A program made the translations under genes and the position numbers. DNA of 60,734 bases, taken from a virus. The notes under the pieces are model-generated. The model saw only the letters and a list, made by a program, of their open reading frames with translations, searched no databases and was not told where the DNA came from. Positions 32,009-39,212 of the stretch are shown here, piece after piece (the first letter of the stretch is position 1; each line of letters opens with the position of its first letter). Location: IMG/VR virus record IMGVR_UViG_3300048904_000047, positions 1-60,734 of that record; one strand, written 5' to 3'.

Positions 32009-32331
32009 AGGTTATCTCCAATAATTGCTGCACAGTTGACGATTGCTAAACGGGTTGCTTTTTCACGATCTTCTCCGTGGTTAACATCCTGAGTGAATGA
32101 AACACCAGTGTCAGGGTTATTAACTCTGATTTCCCGATCGAAGACGTCCAGATCCATATACAGGTGAACCATCAACTTGAAAGCGTCAGCATTACTGTTA
32201 AGCGGGTTCCACAGACGACCACCACCGATATCAATCCCTTCGTTAACTTCACGTTCACCGTAGGCGATATAATACTTACCTTCGATCTCACCAGCATGTG
32301 CAGCATTGATTAAAAGTTCACGATTGTTCAT
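32005..32331 (-). CDS. Hypothetical protein
   Basis: 108 aa. MNNRELLINAAHAGEIEGKY ... GRLWNPLNSNADAFKLMVHL; WNPL..NADAF is a signature of a small uncharacterised enterophage family. Coupled to dut and the next gene. Confidence 0.68.
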   Translation of the reverse strand: MNNRELLINAAHAGEIEGKYYIAYGEREVNEGIDIGGGRLWNPLNSNADAFKLMVHLYMDLDVFDREIRVNNPDTGVSFTQDVNHGEDREKATRLAIVNCAAIIGDNL

Positions 32332-32837
32332 CAGTTACGCCCCGTTGATCCCATTCCGCCGTTACGCTGGCTATTGATATCCGGTAACTGTTCCACTTCA
32401 ACTACAGTAACCGGTTCGACACGTTCAACCATAAGCTGACAGATGCGTTCACCGTCTGCGATGCTGGCGACTTTACCGCTGAGGTTTGTTAACAGAACGT
32501 AGTATTCGTTTTCATAGTCACGATCGCCAACTGCAACGGCGTTGATCAGTGTCAGACCGTTTTTAAGACTCAGGCCGGAACGCGGGTAAAACTTAATGCA
32601 GTATCCCGCATCAACCGACATTGAAAGCGCAGTGGGAACCATCATACGTTCCCCAGGGTAAATGTTGATTGTCCCGGCGACTACCTGACGTTCTTGTTTT
32701 GGTCCAGCGTGAGTGAATACCGTTACCGTTGGTTCCCACAGGCAAGCGCGAACATCCACACCAGCACTATCTGGTGTTGCACGGGATGGCGCTTCTGCTA
32801 CGGGTGAATGCTTTCTGATGTAAAGGTTAGTCATCAT
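32331..32837 (-). CDS. dut: dUTP diphosphatase
   Basis: 168 aa from ATG 32837 (AGGAACAA upstream). All five trimeric dUTPase motifs: DSAGVDVRA (I), PTALSM (II), PRSGLSLKNGL region (III), GDRDYENEY/GERICQL (III-IV) and RNGGMGSTG (V, the flexible C-terminal arm). Converts dUTP to dUMP, limiting uracil in phage DNA. First gene after its promoter. Confidence 0.93.
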   Translation of the reverse strand: MMTNLYIRKHSPVAEAPSRATPDSAGVDVRACLWEPTVTVFTHAGPKQERQVVAGTINIYPGERMMVPTALSMSVDAGYCIKFYPRSGLSLKNGLTLINAVAVGDRDYENEYYVLLTNLSGKVASIADGERICQLMVERVEPVTVVEVEQLPDINSQRNGGMGSTGRN

Positions 32838-32866
32838 TTGTTCCTCAGTGTGTTTTGACACTTGCA

Positions 32867-32895
32867 ATACTGCGCGATGTTGTGTAATCTGTCAA
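32867..32895 (-). promoter_or_regulatory. Leftward promoter, AAAATAATTCTTGAC family (variant)
   Basis: Minus strand TTGACA (32895-32890), 17-nt spacer, weak -10 CAGTAT (32872-32867), upstream ATAAATAATTC. Drives dut and the block behind it. Confidence 0.65.
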
Positions 32896-32922
32896 GAATT
32901 ATTTATAACCAACGAGGAAAGA

Positions 32923-33510
32923 ATGATGAAACGTAACATCACGCATGAATTTGAAAACTTTGATGATGCACCACACTGGGCCGATCGTATTCTGCTTGAT
33001 AAAACTCAAAATACTTTTGTCTGGTCAGATGGTGCCATGTATGCACCTATTTTAAGGAACCCACCACAAACTATTCATGATGAAAATCAATTTGAAATAG
33101 TTGCTGAACGTCCTGCAGTTGCTTTTTCTATCAACAATAAATCAGAAGCTGATGTAATAACTACTGTTTATAAACCAATGTCGCTTGCAGACCTGCATTT
33201 AGCGCATTTATTCACCCCTGCACAACAACCATCAACTGCACCGGACCTGTTGAAACAGGCTGCACAACTTCTGGCTGAACGTGGTCAACAGTACGATAAG
33301 TCAGGTAACGAACGGTCAGCCGCTAAAATCGTTGCTGCATTTAACGCGGTGACCGGGCGCGATTTAACACCGGGTGAAGGTTGGTTATTCCTGGTTATGC
33401 TTAAAGCAGTTCGTTTCTATTCCAATACTGAAACTCCGCACCGGGATAGTCTGGAAGATATGATCGCCTACGCTGCGTTACATGCTGAGGAATATCTTAA
33501 TGATAAGTGA
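32923..33510 (+). CDS. DUF6378-type protein with FDDAPxWA N-terminal domain
   Basis: 195 aa from ATG 32923 (GAGGAAAG upstream). The N-terminus FENFDDAPHWADRILLDKTQ is related to the FEGAPxWAV paralogues. The C-terminus (LAERGQQYDKSGNERSAAKI, EGWLFLVMLKAVRFYS, HRDSLEDMIAYAALH) matches the DUF6378 phage family, which I take to be all-alpha and possibly MazG-related. Rightward small-gene cluster before MuF. Confidence 0.72.
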   Translation: MMKRNITHEFENFDDAPHWADRILLDKTQNTFVWSDGAMYAPILRNPPQTIHDENQFEIVAERPAVAFSINNKSEADVITTVYKPMSLADLHLAHLFTPAQQPSTAPDLLKQAAQLLAERGQQYDKSGNERSAAKIVAAFNAVTGRDLTPGEGWLFLVMLKAVRFYSNTETPHRDSLEDMIAYAALHAEEYLNDK

Positions 33511-33691
33511 GCTACAGGCGTTTCATTTGATGGTGAAACACAGCATGATTATCATCCATTGTGATCGGGATAAATCGGTGTTTACCGATGACCTGCAGTA
33601 TACCGAACAGTGGTCTGATAACTTTGATAAACCTAAAGCTACATGTCGCTTAATCGAACGAGTAGCCCGTGATCTGGGGGAACAGTTATGA
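33500..33691 (+). CDS. Hypothetical small protein
   Basis: 63 aa from ATG 33500 (GAGG upstream). MISELQAFHLMVKHSMIIIH..., then ATCRLIERVARDLGEQL. Function unknown. Confidence 0.58.
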   Translation: MISELQAFHLMVKHSMIIIHCDRDKSVFTDDLQYTEQWSDNFDKPKATCRLIERVARDLGEQL

Positions 33692-34050
33692 AAGGTTTTA
33701 CAGGCGTTTACGCCACTGATGGTGGATATGGTACGGGTGTATCAGTAAATAATAAACGTTATTATTTGGGTACCTATAAAAAACCAGAAAGAGCGGCGAT
33801 AAAAGTAAAATTATTCAGACACTGGCTTAAATTAGGTTTCACAATTGATCAATTACCACGATTGTACGAACCAGAAGTTGTAGTTGCAGATCATCCAAAA
33901 TATGAACCGATTGAAAACTATAAACTGCGAATGGTCATAAAAAGCAAAGGCGAAAAACAATTAACACCAGATGATATGGTTAATATCGCCACTGAATTAC
34001 AGTCATTGAGGATTTTTAAATATGGTAAAGCAAAAGCGCTCGGATTCTGA
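33688..34050 (+). CDS. AP2-like DNA-binding domain protein
   Basis: 120 aa. GTGVSVNNKRYYLGTYKKPE followed by RAAIKVKLFRHW resembles the three-strand-plus-helix AP2/ERF-type domain found in phage HNH endonucleases; no HNH motif is present. Possibly an orphan DNA-binding domain or the relic of a homing endonuclease. Confidence 0.6.
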   Translation: MKGFTGVYATDGGYGTGVSVNNKRYYLGTYKKPERAAIKVKLFRHWLKLGFTIDQLPRLYEPEVVVADHPKYEPIENYKLRMVIKSKGEKQLTPDDMVNIATELQSLRIFKYGKAKALGF

Positions 34051-34174
34051 ATTACTGCGCGATCTGGAACTTGATTATGAACGTGCACAGGCAGCAGTGG
34101 CACACCTGGAAGAACATATCCGGGAAGTTAAAAATCGTCTACAGGGGACAAAGAAACGTGAGCTTCAGCGATAA
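34022..34174 (+). CDS. Small coiled-coil protein
   Basis: 50 aa (MVKQKRSDSELLRDLELDYE...), almost fully helical with heptads through VAHLEEHIREVKNRL. Overlaps both neighbours; AGGATTTTT upstream. Function unknown. Confidence 0.52.
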   Translation: MVKQKRSDSELLRDLELDYERAQAAVAHLEEHIREVKNRLQGTKKRELQR

Positions 34175-34475
34175 TTTACAGCATTCAGCAGAGTACAGCG
34201 GTTATCCGGCAGATCATCCAAAAGTGATAGGTGTACATGAATTTATCGATATCGTGGTAACTTTACAGTTATGTGTTGCTGTTAATAAAGATAAACCAAA
34301 CACCGCTTTAAAACGCTGTGCAAAAGCACTTAAAAACCGTATGATCATGCCTAACACCATTAAAATGCTGGACATGGTACTTTCCCAACCGTTTCCATCT
34401 GGTTACGTCGCCAAATTGCAACGCCTGTTGATCGCCACCGATCGTGAAGTGGGCCAACGCATGATAAACCTGTGA
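34158..34475 (+). CDS. Hypothetical protein
   Basis: 105 aa from GTG 34158 (GGGGA upstream). VSFSDNLQHSAEYSGYPADH ... LKRCAKALKNRMIMPNTIKM; helical. Ends just before the MuF promoter. Confidence 0.58.
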   Translation: MSFSDNLQHSAEYSGYPADHPKVIGVHEFIDIVVTLQLCVAVNKDKPNTALKRCAKALKNRMIMPNTIKMLDMVLSQPFPSGYVAKLQRLLIATDREVGQRMINL

Positions 34476-34507
34476 TATAATCAGCCTCAGTAATCACACT
34501 GAGGCTG
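34473..34507 (+). promoter_or_regulatory. Extended -10 promoter plus leader hairpin before MuF
   Basis: TGA-TATAAT (34473-34481) without a recognisable -35, followed by CAGCCTCAG (34482-34490), 8-nt loop, CTGAGGCTG (34499-34507), 9-bp perfect. GAGG in the 3' arm is the only SD before the ATG at 34512. Near copy of 12390-12422. Confidence 0.7.
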
Positions 34508-34511
34508 AATC

Positions 34512-35471
34512 ATGGCAACTAAAGACCCGTACCCGGAAATTTCAGAACGATATGATGCTCGCATCCGTGAAGCACTGAACATCGTGTGGGAAAACGTGCG
34601 CCGTTCGGAAAGCCTCGCTAATCTCGAATACATCATTGAAACCCAGGGCATTACCGGATTACTTCCCATTCTTGAAACACTTCCCGATGAACTCAGCGCA
34701 CAACTGCGCCCAGTGATTGAAGATGCGATCAGCGAATCAGGTCGTGTTGTCGTTCAGGTTCTTCCAAAAGCTGCAGTTACTGCACCAATCGTATTCAGCC
34801 TGGTTACACCACAGGTAAGCGCCTACGTTAATAACTATGTTGGTCAGATGATCCGTGAAGTTAGTGATGAAACAGTTAAGGCTGTTCAGATAGCGGTTAA
34901 TCAGGGTGTGGTAACCGGACGTAACCCGCGCCAGATTGCCCGTGATTTTCGTTCCAGTATTGGCCTGACTCAGCGCCAGGAAATGACTGTGCAGCGTCTG
35001 CGATCGGCACTGGAAAAAGGTGAAGCGGGTTATGTGAATAGTCTGACGACCGTTACTGATAGCGCAAAAAACGCTGTAAGCGCCGGGAAGCTGTCACAGG
35101 ATCAGATGGATAAGATTATTGAACAGACCCGGTTGCGCTACGTAAAACAGCGTACAGAGACAATCGCACGTACTGAATCACTTCGCGCTGTGTCAGTCGG
35201 ACAGGATCAGGCGATTCGTCAGGGTCAGGTGATGGGGTCAATCAGTAATCAGTTACTGAAGCGTTGGTTATACCGGAAGGATACCCGCACACGTGACGCA
35301 CATATCAGTACGGGTGAAAATAACGGATGGATCCCAATTGACAGACCGTTTACAACACCGTTAGGGCCGCTTATGTTCCCTCGTGACCCTAACGGTAGTG
35401 CTGCGAACGTGATCAATTGCCGTTGCCGGGTGCAGTACAGTTTACCAGAAGATATCGGTTCACTGGGTTAG
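34512..35471 (+). CDS. Minor head protein, MuF/SPP1 gp7-like
   Basis: 319 aa. The C-terminal MuF domain: RTETIARTESLRAVSVGQDQ, WLYRKDTRTRDAHISTGENN, GPLMFPRDPNGSAANVINCR, with the conserved NCRC Cys pair at the end. The N-terminus is helical. MuF proteins bind the portal and are packaged in small numbers. Separated from the portal by two leftward/rightward early clusters, unusual since they are normally adjacent. Confidence 0.88.
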   Translation: MATKDPYPEISERYDARIREALNIVWENVRRSESLANLEYIIETQGITGLLPILETLPDELSAQLRPVIEDAISESGRVVVQVLPKAAVTAPIVFSLVTPQVSAYVNNYVGQMIREVSDETVKAVQIAVNQGVVTGRNPRQIARDFRSSIGLTQRQEMTVQRLRSALEKGEAGYVNSLTTVTDSAKNAVSAGKLSQDQMDKIIEQTRLRYVKQRTETIARTESLRAVSVGQDQAIRQGQVMGSISNQLLKRWLYRKDTRTRDAHISTGENNGWIPIDRPFTTPLGPLMFPRDPNGSAANVINCRCRVQYSLPEDIGSLG

Positions 35472-35698
35472 TCTGGTTCCCGCCAGTCAACAGGTCGCAC
35501 ATCAGATAACAAACGCATGTTACCATTGACTTTGATTTGAATACGGTGATGTGCAGTATCATTTTCATGAGTAGACGGCCAAATTTCATAACCTTCTACC
35601 ATGTGTGGGACCCACTTATTAATACTGGCTAAGTGAACCAATATATCACAACCAACTGGAGGGAGGTTTTTACCATCCCAGATTTGTTTCATACCCAT
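35468..35698 (-). CDS. Small GLPPVG-domain protein
   Basis: 76 aa. MKQIWDGKNLPPVGCDILVH matches the middle domain of the 31424-32008 protein. Convergent with MuF (4-nt overlap). Function unknown. Confidence 0.6.
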   Translation of the reverse strand: MGMKQIWDGKNLPPVGCDILVHLASINKWVPHMVEGYEIWPSTHENDTAHHRIQIKVNGNMRLLSDVRPVDWREPD

Positions 35699-35704
35699 CA
35701 GCGT

Positions 35705-36127
35705 TTACCCCGCGTCCTGAATATCTTCCCATTCTTCATTTGATATGTTTTGCCCATGAACACCACCGTAAAAATAGTCATCGCCGGGCCAGCACATGTT
35801 GCCACCATAATAACCATTTGAAGAATTACGATAGTCAATAACAATATCACCTTTATCAGTGGTGATTTTAGCACCATAAACTTGTAAACAATCATGATCA
35901 GGATGGTTATCATCGCTACCAGGTAAATCAAGATCATCAATACTGATTACTGTAAAAGGAAAACCAAGCGCTGGAAGTTCGATTGATTCAATCCATGAAT
36001 ACGAACAACAATCTGCGTCTACTCTTGCGATCAGGTTTTCACCTTCGGTAGTAATGAAAAGTAGCGCTTGTTTATCAGAAGCAATTTTCATTGATGCTAC
36101 AGTTTTTTCAATCAACATATTTTTCAT
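35705..36127 (-). CDS. DUF7448-like phage protein
   Basis: 140 aa from ATG 36127 (GTG 36136 is alternative). ITTDKGDIVIDYRNSSNGYY followed by GG and the acidic N/W-rich tail are the hallmark of a small conserved phage family. Beta-rich; function unknown. Confidence 0.65.
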   Translation of the reverse strand: MKNMLIEKTVASMKIASDKQALLFITTEGENLIARVDADCCSYSWIESIELPALGFPFTVISIDDLDLPGSDDNHPDHDCLQVYGAKITTDKGDIVIDYRNSSNGYYGGNMCWPGDDYFYGGVHGQNISNEEWEDIQDAG

Positions 36128-36132
36128 AACAT

Positions 36133-36207
36133 TCACCAGTTAGTTTTTAAAATGGCGTCCAGAATCCAGAGGATTGCGAACGGGATCGGGAAAAGGATGT
36201 TGTACAT
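36133..36207 (-). CDS. 24-aa hydrophobic membrane peptide
   Basis: MYNILFPIPFAILWILDAIL then KTNW. A single predicted TM helix behind an excellent RBS (AGGAGTGACCC-ATG). It fills a 70-nt gap in the leftward operon and overlaps its neighbour. Confidence 0.5.
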   Translation of the reverse strand: MYNILFPIPFAILWILDAILKTNW

Positions 36208-36210
36208 GGG

Positions 36211-36447
36211 TCACTCCTGTTCAGGGTAAATTATCACATGTTCTTCAATTTGTACCCAATAAAAACGTCCTTCAGCACGGGAAACAGAAACCCACTGAAG
36301 ATCTTCAAAGTTACTGAGGTTTTTTATAACTTCATCAGCATGGGTTTTAGCAAGTTCATGACTACTGAACATACCACCTTCAAATATACCATCACCCGGC
36401 GCGTTATCACCGGATCGAACTTCAAAAACTGATTCAAGTTGGGACAT
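36211..36447 (-). CDS. Hypothetical protein
   Basis: 78 aa from ATG 36447 (GGAG 5 nt upstream). MSQLESVFEVRSGDNAPGDG... then RFYWVQIEEHVIIYPEQE; reads as a small beta fold. Function unknown. Confidence 0.6.
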   Translation of the reverse strand: MSQLESVFEVRSGDNAPGDGIFEGGMFSSHELAKTHADEVIKNLSNFEDLQWVSVSRAEGRFYWVQIEEHVIIYPEQE

Positions 36448-36449
36448 AA

Positions 36450-36725
36450 TCACTCCTGTTTTTCACCGCACACCGGGCAGTAGGACATTTTCAGATTAGT
36501 TTCCAGTCGCGTGAAGTTTTTCGCCAGTTCACCATTCTTTTTAAGCGCACGGTATACCAGGCGATATTTCAGCATAACAAACGTTTTCCCTGATTCGAGT
36601 CCAAAACACTGGTTATCCCAGCCAACTTTATCAAACATGTTAGTGCTCACTTCTGCACCTTCTGGTACTTTTTCCATCAGTCGTTTTTGAAGCTGATCAC
36701 CCACTTTTTTCATGCATTCACACAT
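36450..36725 (-). CDS. Cys-rich hypothetical protein
   Basis: 91 aa. N-terminal CEC and C-terminal CPVCGEKQE suggest a zinc site; the centre (FVMLKYRLVYRALKKNGELA) is basic. First gene after promoter 36773-36801. Confidence 0.6.
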   Translation of the reverse strand: MCECMKKVGDQLQKRLMEKVPEGAEVSTNMFDKVGWDNQCFGLESGKTFVMLKYRLVYRALKKNGELAKNFTRLETNLKMSYCPVCGEKQE

Positions 36726-36772
36726 TGTCTAACCCTCGTACACACATCACCACGATGCTGTTTCATGCGATA

Positions 36773-36801
36773 AATCTAACTGATAATCTGCAATTCGTCA
36801 A
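36773..36801 (-). promoter_or_regulatory. Leftward promoter, AAAATAATTCTTGAC family
   Basis: Minus strand TTGACG (36801-36796), 17-nt spacer, TAGATT (36778-36773), upstream ATAAAATAATTC. Drives 36725-35468. Confidence 0.78.
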
Positions 36802-37117
36802 GAATTATTTTATACGTATAACACACTATGTTATCTGAAACAGTGTATAGGTATCATAGGTTGCATAGATTTAGACCAAACAAAACAACATAACATGTTA
36901 TACCAAACATAGATTTAATAGTTCACACATGGTTAATTTTTAATCAATTCTCCCCTAACTTATTATTTTTATTATATTTTTATAGATAGTATAGATAGTA
37001 TAATAAAATAGAAGAAAAATAATATAGGGTTAGTTAAGGGAACAAGATAAAGATCTAAAAGAGTAAGGAAAAACTATGATAATATGCACCCGTGGTTAAC
37101 TCGCGAGGAAACAACCA
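36802..37117. promoter_or_regulatory. Late control region before the protease gene
   Basis: No gene seen. Operators TATAACACACTATGTTATCT (36817-36836) and ATAACATGTTATACCAAACA (36890-36909) match the terS-region palindromes. An AT-rich stretch contains ATAGATAGTATAGATAGTAT (about 36982-37001), identical to one at about 18227. A possible -10 TATGAT lies at 37075-37080, and the RBS GCGAGG precedes the ATG at 37118. Confidence 0.65.
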
Positions 37118-37528
37118 ATGATTGAAGTAAAAGTTAACAAGGTTGATCCACAGCTGCGCATGGTTTTTGGCTGGGGTTCGATCTGTAAAAAACGCAACCC
37201 GGAAACAGGTCAGTTAGAAATTTATACTGATACCGATAACGAACAGTTCCCGGAAGATGTGACGCTGAAAGCGTGGCTGGATTTCATGAACGGCGATCAA
37301 CGCATCATGGACAACATGCATAATGAACAACAAGTAGGTAAAGTTGTCTTTGCATTTCCCATGACTGAGGATGTCGCGAAAAGTTTTGGTCTGGTTGATA
37401 AACTCGAACAGACTGGGGTAATTGTCGGAACACTCATTACTGATGATGATATTCTGAAAAAGTTTCAGTCCGGTGAATATACGGGTTATAGTATCGGTGG
37501 TACTGCTTTTTATGAGGACGTGGAATAA
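37118..37528 (+). CDS. Prohead protease, XkdF-like
   Basis: 136 aa. VFGWGSICKKRNPETGQLEI, then IMDNMHNEQQVGKVVFAFPM and GTLITDDDILKKFQSGEYTG with YSIGGTA: the pattern of XkdF-type putative serine proteases (His in NMHNE, Ser in GYSIGG). It would cleave scaffold and capsid during head maturation. Shares a base with the scaffold gene start. Confidence 0.82.
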   Translation: MIEVKVNKVDPQLRMVFGWGSICKKRNPETGQLEIYTDTDNEQFPEDVTLKAWLDFMNGDQRIMDNMHNEQQVGKVVFAFPMTEDVAKSFGLVDKLEQTGVIVGTLITDDDILKKFQSGEYTGYSIGGTAFYEDVE

Positions 37529-38787
37529 TGCGTACTGACGGAACCACTCATTTACGCCGTGCGAGATCAATGAAAATTGGTTTCCTGTCCGGCGTTACTA
37601 AACCAGCACATGAAGGGGCAAACGCTCTTATGCTGAAATCTCATGGTGACACACCCGGTGTAACACTCCTTAAATCTGCATTCAGTGCTGCACTGGCTGA
37701 ACAACAGTTGAGCGAGCAAGTAAACCAGTTCCTGTCTAATTCATGGATGCTTAACGAAGCGCTTCGTGAATCAGCAGAGGATATTGCGAAAGATGATTCA
37801 GTTACTGATAAACAGGCAGCATTGCGTGATGCGGTAAATGAATATATTATAACGTTGCAACAGGCCGCTGGTATTTCGCTGAATAAAGCGAAAGGTGGTA
37901 AAACCGAAGGTGGTGAAGTTTTCCCGGCATCTGATTACGCTTATGTACCGGATCCAGAAAAACCTTCAACCTGGAAACTTCGATTAACCTCCACGCCAGG
38001 CGGTAAACCAGATTCACGTATTGTTGGTGCTGCACTTGCTGCGTTAGGTCCGGGGTATCGTGGTAATAAGGTCGAAATCCCTGAAGCTGATCTGGCAAGC
38101 GTGAAAAGTAAAGTCCGGGCCGCGTGGAAAGAATTACACCCGGATCAGGAAATTCCCCAGGTTTTAAAAACGGCAGAGGAAATTGAAATGTCTGATTTGG
38201 AAAAATATAAAGCTCTGGCTGAGATGAGCGATACCCATAAGGCGTATCATAATTCTCTGCCTGAAACCGATCAGGAAGCATTCCGCAAAATGGATACTAC
38301 CGCACGTGATGCGCTGGTTACCATGGCAAAAGCGGCTGATGACTCCTTTACCACGATTGGTGGTCAGGTTGTTCAGAAGTCAGTAGCGGGTGCAATGTAC
38401 GATGTTCTGAAATCCCAGGATGACGAACTGCGTAAAGCACAGGGTGAAGCTAATCTGGCGAAAGCTGAAAAAACTGTAAACGCGGATTATGCAAATATTC
38501 CGGGTGAAATGGTTCAGAAAACAGCTATGGTCATGGCAATTGAAAAACTGCCTGAAGCGGATCGCACTTTCCTGGTTGAAAAACTGAAACAGGCCGATGG
38601 CCTCTGGAAAGCACGTAAAGAACCTGCAGCGCCTATGGGCGGTAGTAAGGGTTCAACCGCGCTTGAAGATGCGATTGCCCAGTGGATGAAAGATAACCCT
38701 GGTAAAACTCGTGCACAGGCTATGATGGCTGTAGCGTCAACTAAAAAAGGTCAGGAACTGATCGATGCAACCCGAGGTGATGAATAA
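37528..38787 (+). CDS. Scaffold/capsid assembly protein
   Basis: 419 aa. The N-terminus continues the protease-type segment (FLSGVTKPAHEGANALMLK), then an AYVPDPEKPSTWKLRLTSTP domain found in phage maturation proteins. A long charged helical region (LRKAQGEANLAKAEKTV) typical of scaffolds occupies the last 200 residues. Placement between protease and capsid supports a scaffold role. Confidence 0.75.
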   Translation: MRTDGTTHLRRARSMKIGFLSGVTKPAHEGANALMLKSHGDTPGVTLLKSAFSAALAEQQLSEQVNQFLSNSWMLNEALRESAEDIAKDDSVTDKQAALRDAVNEYIITLQQAAGISLNKAKGGKTEGGEVFPASDYAYVPDPEKPSTWKLRLTSTPGGKPDSRIVGAALAALGPGYRGNKVEIPEADLASVKSKVRAAWKELHPDQEIPQVLKTAEEIEMSDLEKYKALAEMSDTHKAYHNSLPETDQEAFRKMDTTARDALVTMAKAADDSFTTIGGQVVQKSVAGAMYDVLKSQDDELRKAQGEANLAKAEKTVNADYANIPGEMVQKTAMVMAIEKLPEADRTFLVEKLKQADGLWKARKEPAAPMGGSKGSTALEDAIAQWMKDNPGKTRAQAMMAVASTKKGQELIDATRGDE

Positions 38788-39197
38788 TGGCTAACAACAG
38801 CAAAATTTACTGGAACTATGAGCGCCCAACTCGTGCTGTTGCTTCTGTAGCACTGCTGGCTGGCCTGGGTCTGGTTCTGGACACTTCACTGGGTGATACC
38901 AATGGTTGTGTACCAAAATATAAACTTCCTGCCGCTGGCGGTCGTATTGACGGTATTTCTGTTGACGATCAGGCAACCGTAGGTGGTTTCTTTGACCTGG
39001 TTAACGAAAAAGAAAAATTCGTTCCGGTTAAAGCGGCTGCAACATTCGGTGTTGGCGTTGAACTGGCAGTAACTGCTGCTGGTAAATTCCAGACCGCTAC
39101 CACGGGTCAACTCGTTGTGGCAATCTCACAAACTCCGGCAACCGCTGCAGATCAGGTGGTTACTGGTATGATCATCGCGCCATACGCTAAAGCATAA
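38787..39197 (+). CDS. Capsid decoration protein, DUF2190-like
   Basis: 136 aa. Small beta-rich, glycine/alanine-rich: DGISVDDQATVGGFFDLVNE, ATFGVGVELAVTAAGKFQTA. DUF2190 proteins are outer capsid stabilisers similar to lambda gpD. Located directly before the major capsid gene, as expected. Confidence 0.8.
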   Translation: MANNSKIYWNYERPTRAVASVALLAGLGLVLDTSLGDTNGCVPKYKLPAAGGRIDGISVDDQATVGGFFDLVNEKEKFVPVKAAATFGVGVELAVTAAGKFQTATTGQLVVAISQTPATAADQVVTGMIIAPYAKA

Positions 39198-39212
39198 TCA
39201 GGAGCAAAACAG

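Noticed and set aside
35698-35940. Minus-strand frame of 80 codons with hydrophobic start
   Set aside because: It overlaps the DUF7448-like gene in another frame; that gene has recognisable family motifs and fits the operon.
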